64,000 nucleotides of DNA from Pseudaminobacter soli (ex Li et al. 2025). Lineage in GTDB: Bacteria > Pseudomonadota > Alphaproteobacteria > Rhizobiales > Rhizobiaceae. The position numbers and the translations under genes are program-made. Below are positions 1 to 8,901 of this stretch, in pieces. The stretch lies in the NCBI RefSeq assembly GCF_003012705.1, contig NZ_PXYL01000016.1, forward strand, positions 46,060 to 110,059. Reading direction: 5' to 3'. Positions within the stretch are counted from its first letter, which is position 1; each line of letters opens with the position of its first letter. Under the pieces are notes generated by a model. It was not told where the DNA came from. It saw only the letters and a program-made list of their open reading frames with translations, and made no database searches.

Positions 1-519
1 CGCGCAAAGGACAGCGGCGGACCGGGCGAATACCGCGGCGGCACAGGGGGCGAGATGGCCTTCGTCCCGCATCGCTCGCTCGACGGTGGCATGGGCTTCG
101 TCATCTCGGGCAAAGGCGCGCGGCATCCGATGTCGGACGGCCTGGCTGGCGGCTATCCCGGCGTACCGAACCGCTACATTCGCGTCGGCAAAGCCGATAC
201 CGGCGCGGCGGCCCATCTGACGGCGCGCAGCCTGGACGACACGGCCGGCGAGCGGCAGCCGATCTCCTGGGGCATGTCCGCGCTTAACGACGGCGAGGCG
301 CTCTATCTGCGCTGGAACGGCGGCGGCGGCTATGGCGATCCGCTGCGGCGCGACCCGGCCCGGGTCCAGCAGGATGTCGAGACCGGCCAGGTCAGCGACG
401 AGGCCGCCCGCGACATCTATGGCGTAATCGGTGACGCCTCGGGCGTCAATCTGGCCGCAACCGAGGCGCGGCGCAAAGAGCTTCGCAAGACCCGGTTGAG
501 CAATGGAGTTCGGAAATGA
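1..519 (+). CDS. hyuB: Hydantoinase B / N-methylhydantoinase beta-subunit, C-terminal part (5' end outside window)
   Basis: The open frame runs in from the window edge, so only the last 172 codons are present of a family whose members are usually 500-580 residues. The visible part carries the family hallmarks: a DSGGPGEYRGGTGGE stretch at the very start and GGGGYGDPLRRDP near the C-terminus. HyuB works with HyuA in ATP-dependent opening of hydantoin-type and other cyclic amide rings, or as the acetophenone/acetone carboxylase large subunit in related systems. The stop overlaps the next start (ATGA), so the two are translationally coupled. The exact substrate cannot be read from this fragment. 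Confidence 0.9.
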   Translation, partial: RAKDSGGPGEYRGGTGGEMAFVPHRSLDGGMGFVISGKGARHPMSDGLAGGYPGVPNRYIRVGKADTGAAAHLTARSLDDTAGERQPISWGMSALNDGEALYLRWNGGGGYGDPLRRDPARVQQDVETGQVSDEAARDIYGVIGDASGVNLAATEARRKELRKTRLSNGVRK

Positions 520-815
520 GCGGGAAATACACCAATTTCATTCTGCCCACCGTAGCGGTCGAGGGTTCGCGCGGGGCCGGACAGGCGTATTGCGCAACTT
601 GCGCCACAGCGCTCGGCGAGCCTGGTGCGCATTGGAAAACAGGCTCTGTCCTGACCGAGGTGGCCCTAGCCGATATTCCCGGTGGCGGTTACGACACCGG
701 TTTCCCGGGCGTATTCCTGAGGCATTTCTGCTGCCCGAACTGCGGCGAGTTGCTCGATACCGAAACCAGTGAAGCCGGCGAACCCGCTCTGGCGGACGCG
801 CTGGTGCTGTCGTGA
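516..815 (+). CDS. Small zinc-ribbon subunit, acetone-carboxylase gamma-like, partner of HyuA/HyuB
   Basis: A 99-residue protein with two cysteine pairs, C26/C29 and C73/C76 (plus C72), as expected for a small zinc-binding subunit. In acetone and acetophenone carboxylases, and in some hydantoinase operons, a small gamma-like protein follows the HyuB-type gene, and the coupled ATGA start here (with GGAG upstream) fits that layout. No signal peptide or membrane segment is visible, so it should be cytoplasmic. The family assignment rests on size, cysteine pattern and position; the subunit might instead act only as an assembly factor. An open frame covers much of the opposite strand but has no recognisable domain. 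Confidence 0.7.
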   Translation: MSGKYTNFILPTVAVEGSRGAGQAYCATCATALGEPGAHWKTGSVLTEVALADIPGGGYDTGFPGVFLRHFCCPNCGELLDTETSEAGEPALADALVLS

Positions 816-1230
816 TCCAATCCAGGGAACAATTCCGGACGAGGCCCCCTCGAATTTCTGCCGGGCCACGGCGAGGCGCCTGCCCTTCCATCTGGTCCGG
901 CGGAATAGGGCATCCTGCCTGGGTTTTCCCGCGATGAGACTCGGCTTTTCGGCCATCACGGTCGGCTTCCAAACAAGCGTCGTAGCTCCGGCCGGACACT
1001 CGGGCAACGAGCCCATGCGAACGACAGCGAAGAGATCTGCCATGTACCGTGAGCCAGGATGCGCTTCAATGTCGACGGCGGGCCCCACCACCAGGATGCC
1101 GGCGACACGAAACAATTCAAATGCGTCGATCCACATCGCTGGGGGGAAACCTCGCGCAGCGAGAAACACACTCGCAGTGGATGTTCCCGGGCGCTTTGAG
1201 TTTCTGATCCAGATACCAAGGAGACAATAT
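816..1230. other. 415-bp gene-free stretch between hydantoinase subunits and isochorismatase
   Basis: No convincing gene. The frame of the downstream isochorismatase stays open backwards through this stretch, but the translation is arginine/threonine/alanine-rich and unlike the enzyme family, and there is no ribosome site until 1218-1223. An antisense open frame (666-1247, minus) also spans it and resembles nothing I know. It may hold a promoter for the isochorismatase or be decayed coding sequence. Confidence 0.4.
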
Positions 1231-1929
1231 ATGCACAGCGTTGGCATTCGTCAGGAGATCATCGATCGTGTCGTGAAGAGACGCGGCAAGCTGCATGTGT
1301 TCGAAGATCTGGTGCCGTCTGAAACTGCGGTCGTCGTGATCGACATGCAGGGCACCTTCTGCGACGCAGGCGCCCCAGCCGAAGTGCCGCTGTCGCGTGG
1401 CATCATAAGCTCGATCAACCGCCTGAACGCTGGCGTGCGCAGGCTTGGCGGCCGAGTGATCTGGGTCACCCATGCCGTGCGTAAGTGGCACAGCGGTAAC
1501 GAATGGTCGAATTTCATCGACCACTTTGTCGCCGACGAGATCCGCATCCGCACACTGGAATCTATGGTGCCCGACGCGCCCGGCCAGCGCGTCACGCAGG
1601 GACTGGAGGTCGACCCCGCCGACATACAGATGATCAAGAACCGCTATTCGGCGCTGACGCCAGGCAGTTCCCAGTTAGAGCGCGTACTTCGCAGCCTCGG
1701 CATCCGCAACCTGCTGATTGTGGGCACGAAAACCAATGTGTGCTGCGAATCCACCACCCGAGACGCCATGATGATGGATTTCCGGCCGGTGATGATCTCG
1801 GACGGCACGGCCGCGCTCTCGGACCGGGAACACCAATCGGCCCTCGAGAACGTGATCCAGCAATTCGGCGATGTCTACAGCGTCGATGAGGTCCTGGCAC
1901 TGATTGAAAGATCGAAGACCGTCGCCTGA
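1231..1929 (+). CDS. Isochorismatase-fold cysteine amidohydrolase (carbamoyl/ureido-amide hydrolase type)
   Basis: A 232-residue cytoplasmic hydrolase. The catalytic triad of the superfamily is complete: D38 in VVVIDMQ, K136 in MIKNRYSAL and C171 in TNVCCESTTRDA. The CEST-RDA context is typical of members that hydrolyse carbamoyl or ureido compounds (RutB, N-carbamoylsarcosine amidase, biuret hydrolase), releasing ammonia and CO2 or an acid. Start chosen at 1231 because AAGGAGA lies 8 bp upstream; the longer open frame before it has no family similarity. Placed after HyuB it could remove the carbamoyl group left by ring opening, as N-carbamoylsarcosine amidase does after N-methylhydantoinase. 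The substrate is inferred. Confidence 0.85.
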   Translation: MHSVGIRQEIIDRVVKRRGKLHVFEDLVPSETAVVVIDMQGTFCDAGAPAEVPLSRGIISSINRLNAGVRRLGGRVIWVTHAVRKWHSGNEWSNFIDHFVADEIRIRTLESMVPDAPGQRVTQGLEVDPADIQMIKNRYSALTPGSSQLERVLRSLGIRNLLIVGTKTNVCCESTTRDAMMMDFRPVMISDGTAALSDREHQSALENVIQQFGDVYSVDEVLALIERSKTVA

Positions 1930-2002
1930 ACCGCACTGCCCTTCAAGGAATAAGCTCGTGGCAAAAGAACCGCGAGCGTCCAACAGAGAGAGGAACTAAA
2001 AA

Positions 2003-2962
2003 ATGAGCATACGCTCAATTGCGCTGTCCGCGCTAGCGACGGCGATGATAATCTGCGCCCAGCCGGCCATGGCCAAGACGCTCAAGGTCGCGCTGATCCT
2101 GCCTGGTTCGATCACCGATGGCACCTTCAATTCCGCTGCCAACAAGGGCATCAAGGCGGCCAAAGCGAAATATGACATCGACGTCTCGGTCCGCGAAAAT
2201 GTCGATGTCGCCCAAATCGCGGAGGTGCTGACCAGCTACGCCCGCGATCACTACGATGTCATCATCAGTCACGGCTTCCAGTTCGCCGAACCGGTGATGG
2301 ACATCCATGCCGACTATCCCGAAACCTGGTTCATCGTGAACACGGCCCAGGTCGCAGCCGAGCCGAATGTCGCCTCGTTCGACAATGATTGGGGCAATGC
2401 CGGCTATATTGCCGGCGCCGTCGCCGCATTGGTCTCGAAGACCGGGACCATCGGCCATGTCGGCGGCATCCCGGTCCCAGTGATCGAGGATTACAATGCG
2501 GGTTTCGCGCGCGGCGCGAAGCGCGTGAAGCCCGATACGAAGATCCTCTCGTCCTATGTCGGGTCGTTCTCGGATGTCGCCAAGGGCGCCGAGATCACAA
2601 CCTCGCTGATCGAACAGGGCGCCGATGTCGTGACCTCGACCGGCAACGAGAACGTGGTCGGCACGATCCAGGCGGCCGAGAAGGCCGGTGTTCTGGCTAT
2701 AGGTTCGGCCTTTGATTCCTATGAGCTCGCGCCGGATACAATTGTAACTACCGCGCTCGTCAACATGAATGTGAACATCGACCTTGCGCTTGGTCGGGTG
2801 ATCGACGGCACATTGAAGCCGCAAAGCTACGTCCTGGGCCTCGCCGATGGCGGGATCGGACTTGCCCCGTTCCGCGGCCGTTTCGCCGGATTGATCTCGA
2901 CCGAGGATCAGGCCGTCATCAACGGGGTAATGGCCGACGTGCTTGCCGGCAAAACCCACTGA
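2003..2962 (+). CDS. BMP-family (PnrA/Med-type) ABC transporter substrate-binding protein
   Basis: A 319-residue periplasmic protein with a Sec signal peptide (cleavage expected after AMA, residue 24) and the BMP-family opening KTLKVALILPGSITDGTFN. The family binds nucleosides, purines and some related cyclic amides. The ribosome site GAGAGGAA is well placed. It heads a complete importer: the double-ABC ATPase and two permeases follow directly. Located downstream of hydantoinase and amidase genes, it is the likely uptake route for their substrate. Lipoprotein members carry a lipobox Cys; here none is seen, so it should be soluble in the periplasm. Confidence 0.92.
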   Translation: MSIRSIALSALATAMIICAQPAMAKTLKVALILPGSITDGTFNSAANKGIKAAKAKYDIDVSVRENVDVAQIAEVLTSYARDHYDVIISHGFQFAEPVMDIHADYPETWFIVNTAQVAAEPNVASFDNDWGNAGYIAGAVAALVSKTGTIGHVGGIPVPVIEDYNAGFARGAKRVKPDTKILSSYVGSFSDVAKGAEITTSLIEQGADVVTSTGNENVVGTIQAAEKAGVLAIGSAFDSYELAPDTIVTTALVNMNVNIDLALGRVIDGTLKPQSYVLGLADGGIGLAPFRGRFAGLISTEDQAVINGVMADVLAGKTH

Positions 2963-2969
2963 GCGCGCC

Positions 2970-4505
2970 ATGATATCAGGCCCCATCCTGGCGCTCGATG
3001 GCGTCTCGAAATCCTATGGCGATGTTCTGGCCATCGACGATGTTTCCCTAAACATCGCAGTTGGGGAGGTTTTCGCCCTGATCGGTGAGAACGGCGCAGG
3101 AAAGAGCACCATCGTCAAGATGATGTCGGGCGAGATCGCGCCAAGCCGGGGCACGATCCGCGTCTTGGGGGAGAAGGTCGCCTTTTCCAGCCCCCGCGAC
3201 GCGCTGGCGCGTGGTATCAGCGTTGTGCATCAGCATTACGCCTTGGTACCGGATTTCACGGTGGCCGAGAACTTCGCGCTCGGCACCGCCCCCTTGGGGC
3301 GACTCGACCGCTCCGCGCTGAACAGACGAATCCGAACTTTGGCGGCGTCGGTCGGTGTCGAGATCGACCCCGACGCGCTGGTCGGATCACTGGATGTCGC
3401 CGGCCAGCAGAAGATCGAAATCCTCAAGGCTTTGGCCCGCGAGCCGCGTTTTCTGATCCTCGACGAACCCGCCGCTGTCCTGTCACCCGAGGACGCCGAC
3501 CGGCTCTTCCTGGCCATTGAGCGCATCCGGCGGCAAGGCATCAGCGTGGTGCTGGTCACGCATCGCCTGGCGGATGTATTCCGCATCTGCGACCGGGTGG
3601 CTGTGATGCGCATGGGGCGGCTGGTGGTCGAGGGCGACGTCACCAACTTCGCGCCAGAGGATCTGATCTCGCTGATGATGACCGGCGAACGCGGCGCGGC
3701 CCTGCCCTCCCAGCCGTGCGCACGAGCGGCGACGGCGACCGCCGCCAGGGGCGACACCCCAGTCCTGCAGGTGCGCGATCTGGAATTGCATCGCGCGAAC
3801 GGCTCGGTCGCCGTGCGGAGCATGAGCTTCGATCTGGCAGCGGGCGAGATCCTTGCCGTGGCCGGCGTCGAGGGCAACGGTCAGACTGAGCTCGTCCGTA
3901 GCATTGCCGGGCTGGAGCGCCAGGCATGCGGCAGCATCGGGTTCAGCGCTCTGGAGGGTGAATTGTCGAGCCACAGCCCCCAAGCCCTGCGGCAGGCCGG
4001 CCTCGCACATGTGCCCGAGGACCGGATCCATGACGGTATCGTGCTGACGCAGAGTCTAGCCGAGAACCTGCTTTTGGGCCATCTGCACCACCCGGCGTTC
4101 GTGCGCAAGGGTGTCATTCGCCGCGATAGCGTAGTGCGACAAACCACCCAGGTGATCCAGGATTACGGCATCCGCACCACCGGGCCGATGCAGCCAATCG
4201 GCAGGCTTTCGGGCGGCAATCAGCAGAAACTGGTGCTCGCCCGGGAGTTCATGAACGATCCCTGCCTTCTTTTGGCCGCGCACCCCTCGCGCGGGCTGGA
4301 TATTCGTACAAGCGCCTTGGTTCAGGGTCTGCTGATTGAACATCGCGACCGTGGGGCGGCAATCCTGCTGGTCTCGGCCGATCTCGACGAGATCTGGGCC
4401 ATCGCCGACCGGGTCATCGTGCTCTCCGACACCAGGATGCATGGGCCAGTCCCCATCCACGAAACGACACGGCAGGAGGTCGGCGCATGGATGGCCGGGC
4501 ACTGA
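2970..4505 (+). CDS. BMP/nucleoside-type ABC importer ATP-binding protein (two ABC domains)
   Basis: 511 residues with two tandem ABC domains, as in RbsA/YufO-like importers. Domain 1 has an intact Walker A (GENGAGKST, about residue 40) and Walker B (LILDEPAAVLSPEDA). Domain 2 has the usual degenerate Walker A GVEGNGQTE and a canonical LSGGNQQK signature. The FLILDEPAAVL and GLARVPEDR-like stretches mark the nucleoside/BMP subgroup. ATG 2970 is preferred over TTG 2943, which would overlap the binding-protein gene by 20 bp. It energises the two permeases that follow, on the inner face of the membrane. Confidence 0.93.
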   Translation: MISGPILALDGVSKSYGDVLAIDDVSLNIAVGEVFALIGENGAGKSTIVKMMSGEIAPSRGTIRVLGEKVAFSSPRDALARGISVVHQHYALVPDFTVAENFALGTAPLGRLDRSALNRRIRTLAASVGVEIDPDALVGSLDVAGQQKIEILKALAREPRFLILDEPAAVLSPEDADRLFLAIERIRRQGISVVLVTHRLADVFRICDRVAVMRMGRLVVEGDVTNFAPEDLISLMMTGERGAALPSQPCARAATATAARGDTPVLQVRDLELHRANGSVAVRSMSFDLAAGEILAVAGVEGNGQTELVRSIAGLERQACGSIGFSALEGELSSHSPQALRQAGLAHVPEDRIHDGIVLTQSLAENLLLGHLHHPAFVRKGVIRRDSVVRQTTQVIQDYGIRTTGPMQPIGRLSGGNQQKLVLAREFMNDPCLLLAAHPSRGLDIRTSALVQGLLIEHRDRGAAILLVSADLDEIWAIADRVIVLSDTRMHGPVPIHETTRQEVGAWMAGH

Positions 4506-5557
4506 ACGATTCTACGCAAGCCAGCGCCGGGCACACGTCCACCGCAAGACGGCTGTCGCCTGAGGCGCGGGCGGCCATACTGACGCTGGTCGGTGGAGCG
4601 CTGGCGCTTGCGGGGCTGATCCTATTGGCAGGAGAGAGCCCGGCCCGGGTCCTCACTTTGATGCTGCGCGAAGGGTTCCTGACCCTTAACGGTCTCGGAG
4701 CTGCAGCGACCAGGGCGATTCCGCTGTGCCTGATCGCATTGGGCCTTGCGGCGTCATTCCGGGCCGGAATCTACAACATCGGCGCGGACGGGCAGCTTGC
4801 CGTCGGAACCGCCGTTGCGGTCGCCTGCGCTGGATCTGTTGCGGGCCTGCCGTTCGGCACAGGCATTGCGCTGCTGCTGATCGCAGCCATGCTGGGGGGC
4901 GCCGCCTGGGGGGCGGTCGCCGGACTGCTGAAAGTGCGTTTCGGCGCCAATGAGATCGTCACCACAATTATGCTGAACTACATTGCCGCCAATGTGATCG
5001 GCTGGCTGGTGCGTGGCCCCATACAGGAACCGATGCGGATGTTCCCCCGCACCGCGCGCCTGCCCGAGATCCTGCGTCTGCCGATCCTGTTCGAGGGCAC
5101 ACGGATTTCGGCTGGGTTGATCGTCGCGCTGCTGGCTGTGGTGATCCTGTGGTTCCTGCTGACGCGGACGCGTTACGGATTCTCGCTGGCAGTAATGGGC
5201 CTGAATAGCTCGGCCGCGCGGTTCAGCGGGCTCTCGAGGGGCCGCCTGACGGGGGGCGTTTTGGCGCTGAGCGGCGCGATGGCTGGGCTGGCCGGCATCG
5301 TCGAAGTGCTGGGCTTGCATGGCCGCCTGCAAGAAGGCTTTGCGCCCGGTTTCGGCATTACAGCGATCACCGTCGCCCTGCTCGCTAGGCTCAACCCATT
5401 GCTAATTCCGGTCGCGGCGCTTGGCCTTGGCGGGCTCTATGTCGGCTCGGCCGCAGTTGCACGGGATACCGCGGTTCCTTTCCCACTCGTCAGCATCATC
5501 GAGGCCGCCGTCATCTTCGGCTTCCTATTGATTTCTGTCCTGCGCCGCAAAGCATGA
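4487..5557 (+). CDS. BMP/nucleoside-type ABC importer permease 1 (YufP-like)
   Basis: 356 residues, with a soluble N-terminus of about 30 residues then many hydrophobic segments of the BPD_transp_2 type. The stretch RAGIYNIGADGQL and the cytoplasmic-loop motif GANEIVTTIMLNYIA are characteristic of the nucleoside/BMP permeases. The start lies inside the ATPase gene (19-bp overlap) with AGGAGG just upstream, so translation is coupled. It pairs with the next permease to form the membrane channel. Confidence 0.92.
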   Translation: MDGRALNDSTQASAGHTSTARRLSPEARAAILTLVGGALALAGLILLAGESPARVLTLMLREGFLTLNGLGAAATRAIPLCLIALGLAASFRAGIYNIGADGQLAVGTAVAVACAGSVAGLPFGTGIALLLIAAMLGGAAWGAVAGLLKVRFGANEIVTTIMLNYIAANVIGWLVRGPIQEPMRMFPRTARLPEILRLPILFEGTRISAGLIVALLAVVILWFLLTRTRYGFSLAVMGLNSSAARFSGLSRGRLTGGVLALSGAMAGLAGIVEVLGLHGRLQEGFAPGFGITAITVALLARLNPLLIPVAALGLGGLYVGSAAVARDTAVPFPLVSIIEAAVIFGFLLISVLRRKA

Positions 5558-5591
5558 CCCGCATTTCGCCCAGTTCCAGAAAGGAATGACA

Positions 5592-6509
5592 ATGGATCAG
5601 GTTGTAGTCGTCGCGGCTATCGCAAGCGGCATCCGTTTCGCCATGCCGATCCTTTTCGCTGCTCTGGGGGAAACGGTCAGCGAAAAGGCCGGCGTGCTGA
5701 ACGTGGGCATCGAGGGGATCATGCTGATCGGCGCCTTCCTTGCTGTGCTCATCTCGGTGCAGACTGGCTCACCCTGGGTCGGCCTTCTGGCTGCGATAGC
5801 GGGCGGCATCGCCCTTGGCCTGCTACACGGCTGGATGGTGGTGGTGCTGAAGGTCGACCAGATCGTGTCGGGCATCGCGCTAGTGGTGCTCGGGGCCGGG
5901 CTTTCAGGCTTCGGCTATAGGCTGGCCCTTGACGGTGGCGCCGTCCGCGTGCCCGGCTTCCGGCAACTGGATCTTGGACTACTGTCCCACCTGCCCGTCG
6001 TCGGCCCCGTCCTGTTCAGCCAGCATTTCCTCGCCTACGTCGGTATCGCATTGGCCTTCGCGCTCGGCTTCATGCTGCGCCGTACCGGGCTAGGCCTAAC
6101 CATCCGCGCCGTGGGCGAAACACCCGAGGCCGCAGCCGCCGCGGGCATTGAGATCGACCGGGTACGCCTGTGCTGTGCCGCATTCGGCGGCAGTCTCGCA
6201 GGGATCGGTGGCGCCTTTCTGTCCACGGCGCAACTTGCCGGCTTTGTCGAGAATATGGTGTCCGGGCGCGGCTTCATAGCGCTGGCTTGCGTCGTCTTCT
6301 CGCGCTGGAGACCGGTAGGCGCCCTGTTTGCCGCGCTAGCGTTCGGCATCGCCGATGCGGCGCAGGTGCGAATGCAAGCGCTTTATCCTGACATTCCCTA
6401 TCAGGCCTTTATCATCCTGCCCTTCGTCATCGCGCTACTTGCGATGACAATGCCCGGAGGCGCTGCTCGCGGCCCTGCGCAACTGGGCAGGCCTTTCCGG
6501 CGCGGTTAA
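5592..6509 (+). CDS. BMP/nucleoside-type ABC importer permease 2 (YufQ-like)
   Basis: 305 residues, very hydrophobic, with the family motif EKAGVLNVGIEGIML near residue 35 and KVDQIVSGIALVVLG near residue 90. ATG 5592 (MDQVVVV) has AAGGAA 7-8 bp upstream and is preferred; ATG 5586 is in the same frame but sits almost on the ribosome site. It is the last gene of the importer operon and is followed by a strong hairpin shared with the convergent gene downstream. Confidence 0.92.
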   Translation: MDQVVVVAAIASGIRFAMPILFAALGETVSEKAGVLNVGIEGIMLIGAFLAVLISVQTGSPWVGLLAAIAGGIALGLLHGWMVVVLKVDQIVSGIALVVLGAGLSGFGYRLALDGGAVRVPGFRQLDLGLLSHLPVVGPVLFSQHFLAYVGIALAFALGFMLRRTGLGLTIRAVGETPEAAAAAGIEIDRVRLCCAAFGGSLAGIGGAFLSTAQLAGFVENMVSGRGFIALACVVFSRWRPVGALFAALAFGIADAAQVRMQALYPDIPYQAFIILPFVIALLAMTMPGGAARGPAQLGRPFRRG

Positions 6510-6530
6510 GCAGCGCGCCCCTCCCCCAGC

Positions 6531-6563
6531 CGCGCCGGCAGTGTCTCGGACAGAGCCGGCGCG
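6531..6563. terminator. Hairpin between convergent genes
   Basis: A perfect 9-bp inverted repeat, CGCGCCGGC and GCCGGCGCG, with a 15-base loop, lies between the end of the importer operon and the end of the minus-strand binding-protein gene. There is no T-run on either side, so factor-independent termination is uncertain. Confidence 0.45.
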
Positions 6564-6576
6564 AGGATTCAGTCGA

Positions 6577-7587
6577 TCACTTATTGATCCGTGCCGCCGC
6601 CGTATCCACCACGGACAGGTCCACATAGGGCAAAATATCCAGCCGCTTTTTCAAGAAGCCTGCCTCGAACTGGTTGTCGATGTTTGATTGCAGTGCCTGG
6701 ATATTGGGTCGGGCGTCCGGGTCTCGGAAAGCGTCCTGATCAGTGAAAAGCCAGCCTTTGTAGAATTCCTGCGGCTGCTTGGTGAATTCCGAGACGATCC
6801 TGATCGCCTCCTCGCGATTGGCAGGGTCCTCGTACCAGCGGCGGGCGCGGATCACATCCTCCATGAAATCCGCCAGCGCAGCCCTGTGCTTATCGATGAA
6901 CTCGCTTTTCGCTGCCCAAAGCAGGGTCTGCGTCGGACCGACATATTCACCTTGCGTGAACAACATCCGAGAGGCCGCCTTCAGTTCGGGATCGTGAGCG
7001 AAGGGAAGCGTCGCCGATACTAGATCCACCTTCTTTTCCAGCAGCAGCGCTTTCATCGTCGGCAAGGGTGCCTCGATGATGGTGACGTCGCGCTTGTCCT
7101 GCATGTCATGGCGCCGCAGTGCCGTGCGCAGCGCGATGTCGATGGCGCCGCCCGCGCCGTTGGTCGCAAGCACCTTCCCCTTGAGATCCTCGATCTTCTG
7201 GATCGGGCTGTCCTTGAGGACGAGAAAGCCTTCCTGGAAGTGGCCGGGGGTATTGCCCTGGAAATCGTCCGCGACGACGCGCAGGTCGGTCATGCCGGCA
7301 TTCTGCACAGCCAAGGCGAAGGACGAATACGAAAACAGCGCGATGTCCAGCTCTCCCGCGCCCATGGCGGTCAGGATCTGCGGGCTGCCATTGAAGCGGA
7401 TCGGTTCGATCGTGTAACTCTTGTCCAAATGCTGCGCGACGCCCTCCTTGGCAAACAGAATGGGCGCCAGATTGGTGGGTGCAGCGATCCAGGCAATTCG
7501 GATGTTGACCGGCTCCTCCGCCCCGGCGGCGGCCGCGCCGGCGAACAGCAGCACACAAGCCGCCAGGCATGATTTCAGTAAGCGCAT
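6577..7587 (-). CDS. Sulfonate/nitrate/taurine-type ABC substrate-binding protein
   Basis: 336 residues with a signal peptide (cleavage expected after AGA, residue 23) and the SsuA/NrtA-like fold: IRIAWIAAPTNLAPILFAKEG at the N-terminus, a linker helix region, and a late segment typical of NMT1/THI5-like proteins. It stands alone: no ATPase or permease is adjacent. The only matching importer parts in the window are the SsuC/SsuB-type genes at 15898-18283, so it is probably their binding protein, reached by rearrangement or independent promoter. The ligand is unknown; such proteins bind sulfonates, nitrate, pyrimidine precursors, aromatic acids or ureides. Confidence 0.85.
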   Translation of the reverse strand: MRLLKSCLAACVLLFAGAAAAGAEEPVNIRIAWIAAPTNLAPILFAKEGVAQHLDKSYTIEPIRFNGSPQILTAMGAGELDIALFSYSSFALAVQNAGMTDLRVVADDFQGNTPGHFQEGFLVLKDSPIQKIEDLKGKVLATNGAGGAIDIALRTALRRHDMQDKRDVTIIEAPLPTMKALLLEKKVDLVSATLPFAHDPELKAASRMLFTQGEYVGPTQTLLWAAKSEFIDKHRAALADFMEDVIRARRWYEDPANREEAIRIVSEFTKQPQEFYKGWLFTDQDAFRDPDARPNIQALQSNIDNQFEAGFLKKRLDILPYVDLSVVDTAAARINK

Positions 7588-7944
7588 TGAATGTTCCTCA
7601 TCTGTTGGTGGCTCGTTGTCGGCGGAAGCTTCTTCTCACCTGCGTCGCGCAGGCGCCGGCTTCCCTCATCACGGTTTTGCAGAACGCGCAGGACAAACTC
7701 TCTACGCCATTCCCCTGCCGGCGAAACCCTAGAAAACGCAGCCGGAGCATGACCGAAACTTGAGTCATCAGGGTCGCCAAAATGCAGTATAGGTTGCTCT
7801 TTATCGCTCTTCAACCAACATGTTGGTCTAATTGATAGGCATTCGCGACGTATACTATATAAATTCAATAAGCGAAAATAATTTTCCTTATTGACATAGC
7901 GCCGTGCCTTTCGCACCATCCGGTCAATGATCGGAGGCCACCCC
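7588..7944. other. Divergent control region, AT-rich
   Basis: 357 bp between two divergent genes with no supported gene. The part from about 7790 to 7895 is clearly AT-richer than its surroundings and holds a perfect palindrome (listed separately) and a TTGACA at 7891-7896 facing the formamidase gene. It should contain promoters for both neighbours. Confidence 0.5.
7814..7827. promoter_or_regulatory. Perfect 14-bp palindrome, candidate operator
   Basis: ACCAACATGTTGGT reads the same on both strands and lies in the AT-rich centre of the divergent intergenic region between the binding-protein gene and the formamidase gene. Position and symmetry suggest a dimeric repressor or activator site. 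No regulator gene is adjacent; the MarR and XRE-cupin proteins further on are the nearest candidates. Confidence 0.45.
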
Positions 7945-8901
7945 TTGACCATTCACCATCTCGCAGCAAATCCCGAAACAGTGCGCCGCGGCACGCTGGA
8001 CGGCCGTTTTCCGCCTGTGCTTACGGTTGTTTCAGGGGACACGGTGACGATTCAGACCCTCTCAGGCCACGAAATTATCAATCCACCAGCCGAGCTAGGC
8101 CACGACATTCCGCCGGCCGTGAGGGCAGTGCTAAGCGCGGTCGCGCCCGGAATGGGGCCACATATAATTAGTGGCCCCGTTGCAATAGCGGGCGCCGAGC
8201 CGGGCGACATGCTGGAGGTCCGTATCGACAGAATCGAACCGAGCATGGACTGGGGGTTTTGCCTGTTCAGTCCGCTGGGAGGCACACTGCCCGGCAAGTT
8301 CCAGTCCGGCGATCTTCGCTTCATTCCGATCGACATGGAGAAGCGGACCTGTGCCTTGCCGTGGGGGCCAGAACTGCCGCTTGCGCCCTTCTTCGGCATT
8401 ATGGCGACCGCGCCGCGGCTCGCCTACGGGACGCTGTCGACGAAAGAGCCCCGCGACTTCGGCGGCAACATGGACAACAGGGAATTGGTAGAGGGCAGCA
8501 CACTGTTCCTGCCGGTTTGGGTCCCTGGGGCGAATTTCATGGTTGGCGACGGGCACGGTATCCAAGGCGATGGCGAAGTCTGCGGCACGGCACTGGAGAC
8601 CTCGCTCAACGGGACCTTCACCTTCATCCTGCACAAGGGTGGCGGCATCGATGCCCCAAGGCTGAAATTCCCGCGCGCCGAGACGCCCACCCATTATCTG
8701 ACCATGGGTATGAACGAAGATCTCGACGCCGCGATGCGCGATGCCCTGGACGAGATGATTGACCTCATTTGCGAGCGTACCGGCTGGTCCCCTGGAGAGG
8801 CTTATATGAGCTGCTCCTTCGCCGTTGATTTCCGCGTGACCCAGACCGTCAATGGACAGAAGGGTGTGCACGGCATGCTTCGCAAAGGGCTGCTTTTCTA
8901 G
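7945..8901 (+). CDS. Acetamidase/formamidase family amidohydrolase
   Basis: About 318 residues of the FmdA_AmdA family, which hydrolyses short amides such as formamide or acetamide to ammonia and the acid. Family features include the opening HHLAANPETVRRGTLDG, a VSGDTVTI strand and GPVAIAGAEPGDMLEV. The upstream ATG at 7927 is in frame, but GGAGG at 7933-7937 is ideally spaced for TTG 7945, and the family match begins right after it, so a TTG start is preferred. The gene has its own promoter region. It fits the nitrogen-release theme of the window. Confidence 0.9.
   Translation: MTIHHLAANPETVRRGTLDGRFPPVLTVVSGDTVTIQTLSGHEIINPPAELGHDIPPAVRAVLSAVAPGMGPHIISGPVAIAGAEPGDMLEVRIDRIEPSMDWGFCLFSPLGGTLPGKFQSGDLRFIPIDMEKRTCALPWGPELPLAPFFGIMATAPRLAYGTLSTKEPRDFGGNMDNRELVEGSTLFLPVWVPGANFMVGDGHGIQGDGEVCGTALETSLNGTFTFILHKGGGIDAPRLKFPRAETPTHYLTMGMNEDLDAAMRDALDEMIDLICERTGWSPGEAYMSCSFAVDFRVTQTVNGQKGVHGMLRKGLLF

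Noticed and set aside
666..1247. Minus-strand 193-codon open frame overlapping the gamma-like subunit
   Set aside because: No ribosome site or family similarity; lies antisense to coding and intergenic sequence, typical of GC-rich shadow frames.
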